DNA from: Nectonema munidae
Lineage: Eukaryota > Nematomorpha > Nectonematoida > Nectonematidae
DNA length: 64,000 nt
Reading direction: 5' to 3'
NCBI GenBank assembly: GCA_030549495.1
Contig: JAUIRK010000192.1
Coordinates: 1-64,000 of the forward strand
A program made the translations under genes and the position numbers. Each line of letters starts with the position of its first letter. Within the stretch, counting starts at the first letter, position 1. The notes below the pieces were generated by a model. The model had not been told where the DNA came from, did no database searches, and worked only from the letters and a program-made list of their open reading frames with translations. Shown one piece after another: positions 49,001-60,424 of the stretch.

Positions 49001-49937
49001 CACTGAAGGATCCAAACACAGAAGAGATTTTGGACAATCTCCTTTATATTAATGACTGTGTTATAGTTGAAGATAAAGTTGATGTTTTTTTAGTTAAACA
49101 AATTTTTGATTCTGAAAAAAAACCTTTAAATTATGTAGAATACGACAAAGAAAAAGGCAATTTTACTTTACTTTTATTAAAGCTGAAAAACTAAGATAGT
49201 CAATGAAAAGATATATTGGACTGAAAATTCCCAAGAGGAATTTAAATCGTGCTTACAAAAATGTACACCCATCAAGCCATCAATTGACTTGGACCCTCCT
49301 GTTGGGTGCAGCAAGTTTTTTACTAAAGAATATAAAGAAATTTTACTAAGAATATTAAGCATATTGCTGGGCATTATATAAGAAAAGAAACCTTTGATAC
49401 AATTATTTGCGGACTCTGTGGTCTCAAATCAGAAAATTGTTCAACAAAGATAGAATTCAGCTCAAAAAAGGGAAGAGAAAATTTTTTTTAAAATTGTCAT
49501 GTCAGATTGTACCAACTACAGTAAAAGCATGAACATAAAGTCAACATACAATAAACCTATATGTCCTGAAAATAAGTGTAACTGTGTTGTTTGGACATTG
49601 TGCTTAGAAGAGCACTATAAAAGTTTACATGGAAAAAGTGTTCCTCCACAATATGTGGTAGATGCAAAAATGAAAGATAAAATTTTAAATAAAAAATGAC
49701 TTTACAACATGTTTTTCATAATAAACAGATTCATATATTCAATTTCTCAAAGCTAAATATGAAAGCGACAAATAAATATAGAGCGACAAGGGTGGTATAT
49801 CCAAAAAAATTGTCAGTTTTTTTAAGTACCAATACAGTTATAAAAAGTAGGTGGTGTCTTGCAAACTTTTGAAACTTTTTCAATCCAGTACCCGATGGGC
49901 TTATATTTTCCCATATTGAACCCCCCCCCCCCCTGGT
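46013..49937 (+). mobile_element. 3.9-kb DNA transposon with G-tract inverted repeats and KDZ-like transposase
   Basis: The left end, after TTAA (46009..46012), reads CCAGGGGG with more than 20 further G, then GTTAAAAACTAGG and AAAAAATAGCCCAGGGGG. The right end, inverted from TTAA (49938..49941), reads ACCAGGGGG with further G, then GTTCAATATGGG and AAAATATAAGCCCATCGGG. So the inverted repeats extend for about 45 bp with mismatches. TTAA on both sides may be the target duplication, with one extra base on the right. The enclosed gene runs + from 46503 to 49699 with few lesions, so the copy is young. Large-transposase affinity is described in the next entry. Confidence 0.8.
46503..49699 (+). 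pseudogene. KDZ-like DDE transposase, three or four lesions
   Basis: The frame runs from 46503 to 47903 with one in-frame TAG (47010). A one-base shift near 47885 and a TGA at 48643 follow, then the frame is open to 49194. Landmarks: FGGPSLLGILHNAGVFPSVS; a first Asp in LKIDETFIKP (about 47439); a second in FCTDGDPCRRR (about 47769); NYDPKHMVKRMW (about 47905); an acidic residue in NGTDPLERLFGNLKMR (about 48415); then MKRLCLDYSNPNSWN (about 48560). After 49360 a zinc-finger-like tail is readable in two frames (CGLCGLKSENC, CPENKCNCVVW, LEEHYKSLHG). This order resembles large transposase-like proteins common in basidiomycete fungi (FDPKH, GTDxxExxFG, CGFCG, HH/H ends), possibly the KDZ group. 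The superfamily name is an inference; the transposase nature is well supported by the enclosing inverted repeats. Confidence 0.65.
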
Positions 49938-49941
49938 TTAA

Positions 49942-51390
49942 CTACTATAGCATGATATAATTCGAAATAAAATTAAATTAAATTATATCAAAATCATATT
50001 AAATCTGATTTGATTTCATAATCATTCGATAATAAAATCAAATTGATATCAACCTCCCCAGATTCGAATCCCTAGTCAGACTGATCAATTCGAGCAGTGC
50101 AATTGTGCCTTTTAGATTAAAAAACCGTTACCGTTGACAAATACTCCTCCGTAAAGATAACAATCAACAGAACAAATTTTCAATACTTAAGATAGTTGCA
50201 AACCATTGATTTATTAGCAAATTTAAAATATATGATCTAAAGAAAAAACTAATCAATTAGTATACGTTGTTAAAAAAAATAAATAGTAAACATTTTTGAA
50301 CCAGAGAAATTATTTAGCATGGCTAATTATAAGCGTTTCAATTTATGAGGTAAAAGAATGGTTATAGTTAAAAAGTAATGGTGCACGAGTTATAAATGCT
50401 GATTCTCATAGATTAGGTTAAGTTATCATATTAGTTACTAACAAATTATATGAAAACTGGTAAATAACATTCACATAAAAAACGGACATAGTAGGAATTG
50501 GTAGACAAAATTATGTATAATGAAGAAATCTTATATTACTAGTATATAAATTTTTTTAAAGAGCATAGACAAGATTTTACCATTAGGGCCAAAAGAAGAG
50601 GCAAAGCTTTTAGATATATCACTACACATTGTGAGGTAACGCATTTGCATATATTTATCGTCAATATACTAAAAAATTTATATGATTAAAACATTATTAA
50701 AAATTAAAAATTGTACTTGGTCATCTTCTCGGAGTAAACCGGATAAACCTAAAGAGGAAGGAATCTGTCTAACGGAAGCCATTAATAAACTTTCTCGAAA
50801 GAGCTATTATAATTGTTTGGATTGATTAAATATATTATTGAAATTTCAAATGCTACTTTCAAAATGATCATTGAAACTAATGTTGACAGTTAGTTGCCTG
50901 ATGCCCAAATAAAACAATAACTAAAACATGAAGGTCTTTATTCTGAAGGTTAAATTGGACACACACGTGATATCGCCTTACTTCTATCAAATTATTAGAC
51001 TAGTTTCTATTCAAAGGATTCAACAATACTTTCTTATTTTCTACAAAAAAAAAGATAGCATTTGAAATTTTTTCGTGATTTTTTCAAATTCCTACATAAA
51101 GGCAATTTGAATTATTATAAAAGGATATAATTATTTAACAAAGCACTATAAGAAAATATCAGAAAAAATTTATCGTATCAATAAAAAACTAAATAAATAA
51201 GTAAAATTTAGACACGATAGAAATTTACAAAAGTATTTTACTCAAAAAATTAGCCTCAGTCATTAATATTACTTTTCAATAACAATTCGTTTTTCTTTTG
51301 ATATGGTAAGTAATCTTTCATATATATGTTTGTTATCATTTAAATTCAATGTATTTTGTGATTTTTTTTATTTGATACTCCCGATTGAAA
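49942..51390. other. AT-rich DNA with one SINE fragment
   Basis: No gene supported. A partial SINE (B-box GATTCGAATCCC at 50061, then GTGCAATTGTGCCTTTTAGA as in the copy at 9500) occupies about 50045..50135. The rest is AT-rich with scattered short frames. Confidence 0.5.
50045..50135 (+). repeat. tRNA-derived SINE, partial copy 3
   Basis: The B-box-like GATTCGAATCCC is followed at the expected distance by CAGTGCAATTGTGCCTTTT, matching the 3' body of the SINE at 9500..9665 (read on its - strand). The A-box half is missing. Confidence 0.5.
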
Positions 51391-51399
51391 TTGATTTTA

Positions 51400-51790
51400 A
51401 CGTGAGTATCAATTAAATTCATATTCAACATTTCCATGCAATGCAGGATTTATTTGATGTTCCTGTATAATAATATGAAAGTATAAGTACTTTGTTAGTT
51501 CAACAAGCTTCTTTGGTCTTCAACTTATGATTGATTTCAAAATATGATTGTAGGATTCAGCATTATTATTTTTAAAATTTTAATTCATATGAGGATTTTT
51601 CAAACTATGTGCAAACGCATGGTTTTTAATTTTTGGTATTTATTTCTGTTCAAAATAATTATGCGTAATTTGAGGAAAATTATTAATTTATAGCCTTCAT
51701 TCATTGTCAAACTCTTGGATTCAAAATGAGAGAGTCAAACTTTAGCAATCAAACGAAGAAACAATTTATTTCTTTTTCTTTCACTGATTG
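51400..51790 (-). pseudogene. MULE transposase fragment
   Basis: Read leftward with two in-frame stops: KNHAFAHSLKNPHMN, then NFKNNNAESYNHILKSII, RPKKLVELTKYLYF and a short end. The NNNAESYNHILK phrase is the motif that follows the catalytic core in many MULE transposases. Upstream of 51660 the frame is lost. It may or may not belong to the PHD-OTU-MULE family seen elsewhere. Confidence 0.45.
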
Positions 51791-51947
51791 GTGCTATTTT
51801 AAATTATCTTGAAGATGCCTTCTGCAAAATTTTAAATTGGAATTTTGGAAAAACATTTAATAGATTTAAGGATGAAAGCTTTTTGATCACATCGAAGGTA
51901 GAATTTTTTCATTTCACTATATGTATTTACTATAGTATATATGTATA

Positions 51948-52303
51948 TACGATGTTATAAAAGTTATTACCTATACTTTGCAATTTTTCACGATTTTAAA
52001 TATTATATTTGTCGAATAATCAAAGAATCGAAAAATGTTCAAATCAAAAAATATTTATGATTTTTAAATATATCGTTGGCTCCCCTTACTTTTAGTTTCG
52101 TATGTGCATAATTTGATAAAAATTAATTATTAAAGACTAGGTTTATCTTTAAATTTTAAAAGTAAGGGGAACCAACGATATATTTTAAAAATCATAAATA
52201 TTTTTTGATTTGAACATTTTTCGATTCTTTGATTATTCGACAAATATAATATTTAAAATCGTGCAAATTGCAAAGTATAGGTAATAACTTTTGTAACATC
52301 GTA
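51948..52303. repeat. Large palindrome, about 148-bp arms and 60-bp loop
   Basis: 51948..52096 and 52157..52303 are reverse complements with a few mismatches (TACGATGTTATAAAAG on the left pairs with CTTTTGTAACATCGTA on the right; the inner edges are CCCCTTACTTTTA and TAAAAGTAAGGGG). The right arm is also the start of the dispersed repeat continuing to 52980, so the left arm is an inverted copy of that repeat's first 150 bp. Confidence 0.85.
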
Positions 52304-52980
52304 TGAGGTAGCAAAATATGAACAGAAAGTTTGATATTTTTTGATTTTTTAAAGAATATTTTTCGATTCTTTGATTACAGAATTTTATTTTGATTATTTG
52401 ACAAATATAATATTTAAAATCGTGCAAATTGCAAAGTATAGGTAATAACTTTTGTAACATCGTATGAGGTAGCAAAATATGAACAAAAAGTTTGATATTT
52501 TTTGATTTTTTAAAGAATATTTTTCGATTCTTTGATTAAAGAATTTTATTTTAATTATTTGATAAAATATATTATTTAATATCGTGAAAAAATTGCAAAA
52601 ATATAGGTAATAACTTATCTAACATCCTCTCCCCGAATGAGGTATATCAAATCTTACATCTAACAAAATATGAACTAATAGGTTGGAGATGAATTATCGC
52701 GATATACAGGTTGGAGATGAACCATCGTAGTATACAGGTATAATGTAAATAGGTAATAACTTATGTAGCATCGTCTCCCCGAATGAGGTATATCAAATCT
52801 TACATCTAGCAGAATGTGAACATAAAATTGAACCTTGTCTCTCTAGTCATTAGTACATGGAATAGAAACCATCGTAGTATACAGGTTGGAGATGAATCAT
52901 CGTAGTATACAGGTTGGAGATGAATCATGAAAGATTCATTGGTAATTTCATTGGAAAGATATATTGGTTGGAGATGAGTC
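52304..52980 (+). repeat. Dispersed repeat with GTTGGAGATGAATCATCG array (copy 2)
   Basis: It matches 8530..9040, with the first block (CGTGCAAATTGCAAAGTATA ... CGATTCTTTGATTA) duplicated in tandem at about 52200 and 52385. The tail holds several imperfect copies of GGTTGGAGATGAATCATCG. The frame of 80 codons on the - strand here is a by-product of the repeat. Confidence 0.8.
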
Positions 52981-53027
52981 TTTTTTAACAGTAGAAAATT
53001 TTGAAGTATAAGCATGAAAAAATATTG

Positions 53028-53500
53028 TTATATAGAAAGTGTTGAAGGAAGTAAAATCTTTGAAGATTGATCATATGAGCAATCACTCATAAATTTATCC
53101 GTTGCACTCACTACGTTAAAATCATTCACTATATTACTCGCATAGTTTTCATTAGGCATAGAAATTCTTTTTTGTACCAAAGAGTCAAAGTTGTAAGGTA
53201 CCTTTACATGGCTGGATTGGTAATTGGTACATGTAAATAAAATTTTGATATTATTTGAAAGAAACAAATTTTTTTTTAATTTAAAATTAATTGGAAACAA
53301 TATCTTAGTTAAATGTGCTATATCATCAGGAGAGTTATACGGAGGAACAATAAGCTTAAAAGGATACACAGAACGGAAGAAAGGGCATGCATAGTAAAAA
53401 CATTGAACCAAGAAAAATGTACAAAAACTTTAATAGAATCATCGAAACAATATGCCATCTCATACTCAATATTATAATAAAAACTGAAATTATAATTCAA
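53028..53500 (-). pseudogene. OTU-like domain fragment of the PHD-OTU-MULE family
   Basis: Read leftward: MAYCFDDSIKVFVHFSWFNV, then SVYPFKLIVPPYNSPDDIAH, NNIKILFTCTNYQSSHVKVP and NFDSLVQKRI. This follows the second half of the OTU-like region in copy 1 (SINVIYPPYNSKLNRVRDIL, INILFSCTYLNSQIRINDNH). The expected catalytic His of NHF is not kept. A frameshift separates the two pieces near 53400. Confidence 0.55.
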
Positions 53501-53535
53501 TAGAAGTTAGTACACGAAGCATATAAATAAAATTT

Positions 53536-53566
53536 TCAGTGGCGGATCTAGAAAATTTCTATGGGG
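53536..53566. repeat. hAT-type terminal repeat
   Basis: CAGTGGCGGATCTAGAAAAT followed by a G-rich stretch is a classical hAT end and lies about 400 bp beyond the C-terminus of the hAT transposase that follows on the - strand. The partner end near 55.8 kb was not recognised. Confidence 0.6.
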
Positions 53567-53969
53567 GGTGGATAATTAAAATTATGGTTCAAATTTTGGA
53601 GGTTCACACATTTAGTATATTGTTTTTGGTTCAAAAATTCATCCTAAATGAACCCAAAGTTTTAACAACGCTCTCCGTTTGAGAAACATGATGCCAGGTG
53701 TAGACAACAATAGTTACTGATTAGACGTAGGTATGGCTAACAATTCAATATTGATAAACAGGGCTGGAGATTGACTTTTCCATGATTACTGGGCGCACAA
53801 TATTTTTACTTTTATCGATAATCTGAGAGCCGAATTTGAAGAATGATAATAAAAAAAATAAAACTTTTCAAAAAATGCAATATTTTTAATGCGCAAATTG
53901 CAAAAGACAAACCAGCAAAGTACAATTGTAGGCCTTAATACGTTATTTACGGTAAGGCTTGATATTGTT

Positions 53970-55760
53970 CGTCTGAACAAACGTGTAATGCAGATAGTAG
54001 GTTAGTTTAGGGTCAAAAAGTGTGGATGCCTGGATACGGCGTGGGTATCTAGAGAGAAACTGTTTACATATCTCCTCGGTCTTATGTTGTATACCCATGC
54101 CATTCATGGCGATTACTGCAAGATCCGACAGTCGTTATGTATTTATAGTCGTTCTCAGCCACGTGTGTATCCTCTTAACAAAGGAAAATGACCGTTCTGC
54201 TTCAGTGCTACCGATTGGAAGGACGGCTAGTATTTTGAGAAGTTCTTTTACATTTGGAAAGAACATTTCATCAGCAAGGTTGGCCAGGAGAGATGTCACA
54301 GATATGTCGTCTATGGTGCCTTTGTTCATCCAGTAATTTAACTAACGGAACATCTCGCTATCAAGAGCAGCAGGTAATGGTAACACATGAAACCATTTGT
54401 CATGCAGATTTTCAGTCAGCTTTGGTAATGTATCTTTGGTCTTCTGGAGAATCACTTCTGGAACGAGACAGCATAGTTAATAATGGACACGTTTGTCATC
54501 ACTGAAACGACAACTCAGTTCACTGCAGGTAGTATCAAGGAATGGAATAACTAAAGTTCTCTTCCAGTAGTCGAAAACTGTATCTGATGAATGGTTATCT
54601 CTCATCCTTTGTTTCCTAAAGATCCTTGGTCTCTGTTCACGTGAGCCAACAAGACTACTTAGTTCTAGCACTTTACGATATACACGATCAAACCAGACGT
54701 CTACTTCTAATCGTATGTCTTGATATGTTGACATAACCTGTTCTATTTTCTGGAATCCTAGGTACACCTCCATATGGGAACCTTGTAATGCAGTCACGAC
54801 TGGACGCAGTGGTTCCAACATCTTGGCAATTGCAACGCTTACGATGTGTCCGAAGTCCACGAGCGTATGGCGAAGATCATTAGCCTTTGTTCTAGTGGAG
54901 GAATCCCAGTTCCAATCATCGTTGTTTGGATAGAATCTCTCATCTTTGGTTGGCTGACAGATTTCATTCAGAGTAGCAACTATGTATTCATATAGTTGAA
55001 AAATAGTTTCAAATGTCGTGTGCCGTTCGACCCAACGGGTTTTACAAAGGTTCTTCAGCTTTGTTTTTCTCATATCTGGTGCCAGTGAATCAATAATGAT
55101 CTTAAAAAGCGTTGCGCTTGGGTGAATTGTCGAAGAAGCTGTAAAGCTCACGGCATGTGTTCATCATATTGTGTATTGATGATATTTTGCATGCATGACA
55201 AATAACAAGATTTAAGGAATGGAAGCAACATCCTTGGAATTGGGCGTCAGGGAGGCTTTAAAATTTCAACTTGAACGCCAACTCTCTCAGAACTCATCGA
55301 AGCTGTAGTGTCATAAGCCTGGACACGGCAGTGACTAAGGTCGATCCGATTTTTTTTAGGGATTCTTTGATAGCTACAGCTATTTCCACACAGGTTGTCC
55401 TTTCAAGATCAACTAAATCTAACAACACTTCCCGCTTTCTTGGCTTTGAAGCATCATCAACAAAGTCAAGTATCCTGAGGCACACAGATAAAATTTCACG
55501 TCCAATCGAGGTAGTTTCATCGGCTATTATAGAAAAGTGGAAGCATTTTCTGATACATTCTCTGAAGTTGTCTCGGATGATATCAGCAGCAACATGTATC
55601 ACATCGTTCTGAATTGTCATACTCGTGTATCGAGAGTTGGCAGGACCGAATACCAGGTGGTTATTCAGTTCTGGACACGTTTTTGCCATCAACCGTAGGA
55701 GTGCGACGAAATTTCATACATTGCTAGATAGAGATTCACAAAATTCTACTCTGTCATCTG
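53970..55760 (-). pseudogene. P52rIPK/ZMYM1-like hAT transposase pseudogene
   Basis: Leftward: EFCESLS and NFVALLRLMAKTCPEL (55750..55670); the DDE N-part FSIIADETTS and LSVCLRILDF (about 55530); a broken link with FQGCCFHSLNLVICHACK (about 55220); then 55151..54477 with LCKTRWVERHTTFETIFQLY and EQVMSTYQDIRLEVDVWFDR. The hAT C-terminal dimerisation region follows at 54329..54135 (ILAVLPIGSTEAERSFSFVK, HTWLRTTI). The order and motifs match hAT transposases annotated as 52 kDa repressor of the inhibitor of the protein kinase or zinc finger MYM protein 1. About four breaks are visible. Base composition is noticeably richer in G+C than the flanks, consistent with a fairly recent arrival. Confidence 0.88.
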
Positions 55761-55959
55761 TGACCTCGCAGTGCTATCTGTTGCTTTGCACATAACATTA
55801 CAGCATCGACAATATAAGGCAACACTCAACACAATATAATAAATATAACGACAATAAGAGGCGCACAGGGTGCGATGCTTTACCATAGGAGGTACGAAGT
55901 ACTACATTTAAATATAAGAAGTGTCTAAACTTTAGTTTTTAAGCAAATATAAATATATT

Positions 55960-56525
55960 AGAATGTAGTGAAAAATTAAATGCTTTCAAAGAAAAGTTAC
56001 ATTCTGTCGTCAACGAGTTGAAAAAGGTAATCTTTTGAATTTTCCATCATTCGAAGAAATGAGCGATGAAGATGAGTCCCTAATTCCAATTGTTCGAGAA
56101 GAAATTGGTAACCATTTGGAAATATTATCCAAGTCATTTGGTGGATATTATGAAGGGGGAAATCTAGAAGCCTCTGAAAAATGGATAATAAATCCATATT
56201 CTTTTAATTTGGATTATATGCCGAATGATGAAACGTTGAAAGATGGATGATCTTATTGAATTGCGCACAAACTGTGTTTTTGAAATGCAGTTTGAAAGCA
56301 AAACTTTGGAACAATATTGGTGCTCGGCAATGAAGATGTTTCCAAGACTTTGTAAAAAAGCACAAAGTATGCTTATTCCATTTGTGACAACTTACTTGTG
56401 CGAGTGCAGATTTAGTACCTTTTTGTCAATAAAGACTAAATCTAGATATCGCTTGAGTGCACAAGCAGATATGGGAATTGCTATTAGGAGCAAAGTACCA
56501 CGTTTTGAGAAACTCGGGTAGGTGT
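55960..56525 (+). pseudogene. ZBED5/SCAND3-like hAT transposase C-terminus
   Basis: The first frame (to 56250) reads SFEEMSDEDESLIPIVREEI and NPYSFNLDYMPNDE. After a shift at about 56243 it continues LIELRTNCVFEMQF and LEQYWCSAMKMFP, then the dimerisation signature MLIPFVTTYLCECRFSTFLS, IKTKSRYRL and PRFEKL, with stop TAG at 56519. This is the usual C-terminal third of ZBED5/FAM200-type hAT transposases. The N-terminal parts are missing, and the adjacent hAT on the - strand belongs to a different lineage. Confidence 0.85.
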
Positions 56526-57340
56526 AAAATAAGCTGCAAAAAAAGCTGCAAAAGTAAAGCCTGATTTCGAATAAACGAAAAGAGATAACAGAGTGAAAAT
56601 TTACTTACATATAAAACTCGAGTCTCTAATTCAGAAAAAATCAAATAAAGTTATATATATTAAAAAAAACATTATATTTTAGTGATAAGTCAAAATTTAT
56701 GGATTTGTCTTCAATTTCTGTTACCTCGATGCTGATAATAATGTCTATGCGAACTAATTTATAAAATATTTTCTTTATAAATTTGTTAAAAAAATATATT
56801 TTAATATATTAAAAATAAATTATATATTAGTTTTAAAAAAATTGATTATTTTAAATAATTCTATGTAAAATTATAGTATCTATAGTTTATACAAAGACTT
56901 TTCAGCTTTTTATTTTTATAACTAAAATAAGTATCAGTTTTTCTTCATTATAAATGTTTCACCTATTTACTACTTAAGCTTTCTTTTTTTGTTTGATGTT
57001 TTATATGGTAGAGAAATAATAAGTAGAGAATAAGCACGTATATTTGAAAGATTTTATAATTTGCAAAGAAGAAACAATATTAAAATAAAATCAAATAAAT
57101 TTTGTTTACATTTTCTAGAATAAAAAATACAGGGAAAAAATTAAATATATATATAAAAATTAACTATTTCTATTAAATATATTTACTCATATTTTCTATA
57201 AAAATTGATTGATTTTTAATAAAATGTCGTTTTGTGAATATGTAAGTCTTTTTGATTTTTTTTATTGTTTTTATATTATAATTTAATTTTAGATATCAAA
57301 TAAATAATAAAAAAAACAAAAAGAAAAAATGTTTTAATTG
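56526..57340. other. AT-rich DNA, nothing recognised
   Basis: Very AT-rich with poly-A/T runs. No frame, repeat or RNA gene supported. Confidence 0.5.
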
Positions 57341-57346
57341 TGAGAA

Positions 57347-57645
57347 ACTTTGATATATGTTTAACGTCAAGTTTTCTCAATACTTCCTTATTTATTGCAA
57401 TTTATAGACAACTTCACAAGAAGTAAATTTTGTTGAAATTTTCTTTTATATTGCTTTGCAATTTTGTTAAAATGTTTCCATCTTTTACTTATATATTTAT
57501 TTCAACTTCAATTTGTTAATAAACATCTTATTAATCATATTTCCAGAGATCTGTACATGAGGTAAATTCTTATATCTTTGATATATGTTTAACGTCAAGT
57601 TTTCTCAATACTTAAAATGTCCTTATTTGTTGCAATTTATAGACT
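57347..57645 (+). repeat. Direct repeats of about 70 bp
   Basis: TTTGATATATGTTTAACGTC with following AAGTTTTCTCAATACTT and ATTGCAATTTATAGAC occurs at 57349..57413 and again at 57573..57645, separated by about 160 bp of AT-rich sequence. The second copy has a short insert (AAAATG). Confidence 0.75.
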
Positions 57646-57677
57646 TCACATATACACAACAAATATATAAGTATTAT

Positions 57678-58281
57678 ACATTTTTAGAATCCTCTTATCA
57701 TTCTATTTAATAATTTCAATGTTTATTCAATTATTTTTTGCATTGTTTAAAAAAGAATTTTTTTTGGAAAATTAACTTGAAACGGGGATTTCTTTGCGGG
57801 CGATATCAATTTTCAAGATTTAATGAATATTAGGGGTATCAATGATCTTAATTAGGACTTAGAATCACGTGGGTCTTTAACAGGACGTGTCAAAGATCAT
57901 TGGTATCTTTAATCTAGGTCCAGTTAAAGATCATTGGTACCCCCCTGATTCTTGGTCCTGTTAAAGATCATTGGTACCTTTAATCTAGGTCCAGTTAAAG
58001 ATCATTGGTACCCATGTGATTCTAGGTCCTGTAAAAGATCCTTGGTACCCGTGATTCTAGGTCCTGTAAAAAATCATTGGTACTCCCATATTGAATTGGA
58101 TATATTGAGAATGTAAAAATATTTTAATGCAAATGAATTTTTTTGATTGGTTAAAATAAGTACATTATGCACCTATATACAAAATATACAAATATATATG
58201 AATTTTTTGAATAAAAAGATTTATGGTAAAATAAAGCTAATATTATTATTCAGAATGATAAGAGGATTCTAAAAATATATA
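57678..58281. mobile_element. Inverted-repeat element carrying a minisatellite
   Basis: TTTTTAGAATCCTCTTATCA at 57678 is mirrored by TGATAAGAGGATTCTAAAAA ending about 58276; the arms are at least 23 bp. Inside, 57862..58085 holds five to six tandem units of about 43 bp based on AAAGATCATTGGTACC and GATTCTAGGTCCTGT. There is no coding frame. It is probably a non-autonomous element whose centre expanded. Confidence 0.75.
57862..58085 (+). repeat. Minisatellite, about 43-bp unit
   Basis: Alternating versions of the unit (CTTTAATCTAGGTCCAGTTA and CCTGATTCTTGGTCCTGTTA types, each followed by AAGATCATTGGTAC) give a higher-order pattern of two unit types. GGTACC words recur at each unit start. Confidence 0.85.
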
Positions 58282-60300
58282 AAACTTGATTTTTTATTAA
58301 ATATATGAGAAGTGATAAAAGTCATATTTTGAGCCACCTGAAAAGGCCTGAAAAATCGAAAAATAAAAAAAATTAAAATTTAAAAGCATATTCTGATAGA
58401 GTTTGATACGCTGATTCCAAATATGTAATTTGTTTGAAATGAATCGAATGATTTTTTATTTTTTTCTGAGGTCAAAGTTGAATTTTTTGTCATTTTTTCA
58501 AGTTCAAAGGCTAAAAAAAGTATTTTAAAAAAATAATTTAAAATATTTTTACATTTTTGTACGCAGTATAAAATTTTCTTTAAAATGAGATATTAAAATA
58601 GAAAATTGGATAAGTTTGAAATTTTTCAAAAATTTTGTAAGGGACCTACAAAATTTTTCAAAAAAATTAAAAAAAATTTTTTGAAATTTTTCTACTGTAG
58701 TATGTTTAAATATCAATTATATATTATGAATATGCAAAAAAAAATTTTATTCTTCATTTTACACGCTAAAATATAGTGAAAAATGGCAAAAATGTGCATC
58801 ATGTTCAAGGGGTTATAAAAATTTTTTTGAATTTTTTTACAAAACTAAAAATAATTCAAAAATCTCGGTAAAAGGATGCTCTTTAAGATGCGCATGGTTT
58901 AAAATGTTAAAAAAAAATTCTCGCATAAATTTTCTTTAAAAGTTGAAAATTTGAAAATATTGACACTAAATTTTTTTAAAAATTGTTAAAATCAAAAAAT
59001 ATATATCAAAAATAAATATTTTTCAAAATTGCTAAAATTCTTTTATAAAATTTAAGCAATTTTGAATAAGATGATGTAAAAATTAGAAAAAAATAATTTT
59101 GTTATGATGTAGAATTTTTGAATCAAAAATGTCAACTTTTTGAAAATTCAAAGCTTTTTTTATATAAAAAATGGAATTATTTTTTACAAAATCATTTATT
59201 TATAAAAGTACTTTAACTCAGTTGAAATTTTTTTTAAAATTTTTGAAACATCTCACGGGAATTGAAAAAGTAAGAAAATTTATAGTTCAGGTATGGGTCA
59301 ATGAACTGAGCCTGAAGGCATTTAATTTAGAGGAGGTGATAGCGCTGTAGAAATAAGGCGGATTAACATTTTATAGCTTGGAAAATACTTTTTTAATCTA
59401 AAATTCTTTTACTTTGAATGGAAAAAGTAAAAGAAAATGGGTTCGCAAATCGTGAAATATTATTATATATAAGATAACTTTACCTGTTACAATACATAAT
59501 AATTTATTTAATTATATTTATATAGAAGAACAAAGTAAACTAGGTATTCAATTAATTAATTTATTTGTAAACAAATATATACCGTATAATATTTAGATAA
59601 AATTGGTCAAAGACAAATATCTTTCATGTTAATATTTTTTAATACAATAGGTCAGGCGGTTTAACCATATTTGTGATTGGCTATTTTTATTTACGCAGTG
59701 TCTTAATTTAATAATATTAATTAAATTCTTGAGTTAATTGATATTGATTGACACTTAAAAATTTTTATACCCTAATTATGAAATGAAGTCGGATTTTTAG
59801 AGCAAATTTGACTGAAACTTTTTTTTACACGCTAATCATGAAAACTGAGTCGAAAAATGACATTTTTGGTCGCTTTAATGTAGATAATTGCTGTGCCCTA
59901 TAATTAGAAGTCATTATTTGTAAAAAACGAAAACTTTTAAGCTAAAATTAGTTTTTAAACCTGGAGTGCCTAACCCTACTTTAGCTAATCTAATAGTGAA
60001 GCGTACGCAATCTTTCTAAAATGAGGGAATAAAGTTAATGTTGATAGTTTTATAAGTTATATAACCTTGCTGAATTACAATATTGAGATAAAAAACCGGT
60101 CTAGTACAATTATTTGGAATTTCTAGTTTTGGTTTTTTGAAAGCTAAATTAATATAAGTTCGAATTTTAATCATATAAATGATCCTCTTCATAAATAACT
60201 TTAAAAATAATTTAGAATATAATTTTTTAGCTAGATCTTTTGTTTCTGGTAAATATTTGGGACACAATCTGTATTATATAAAACATCATGAAATGTATAG
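58282..60300. other. AT-rich DNA, no gene supported
   Basis: Long poly-A/T-rich stretch. The piece at 59290..59330 (TATGGGTCAATGAACTGAGC then CTGAAGGCATTTAA) vaguely recalls a degraded piggyBac end. The 83-codon frame at 60267..60016 has no recognisable motif. Confidence 0.45.
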
Positions 60301-60424
60301 GAAAAGGTTAAATTAATTTATTGTATTAAAGAAATAATATTTATCGATAGAAATTACTTTGAATAAATTACATGTGGAGTATATAGGATGTGAATTCTTA
60401 GCGGTGAAGAACACGTTACTAGGC

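Noticed and set aside
54022-55612. + strand frames of 104, 83 and 113 codons
   Set aside because: They are antisense to the hAT transposase, whose motifs are clear on the - strand.
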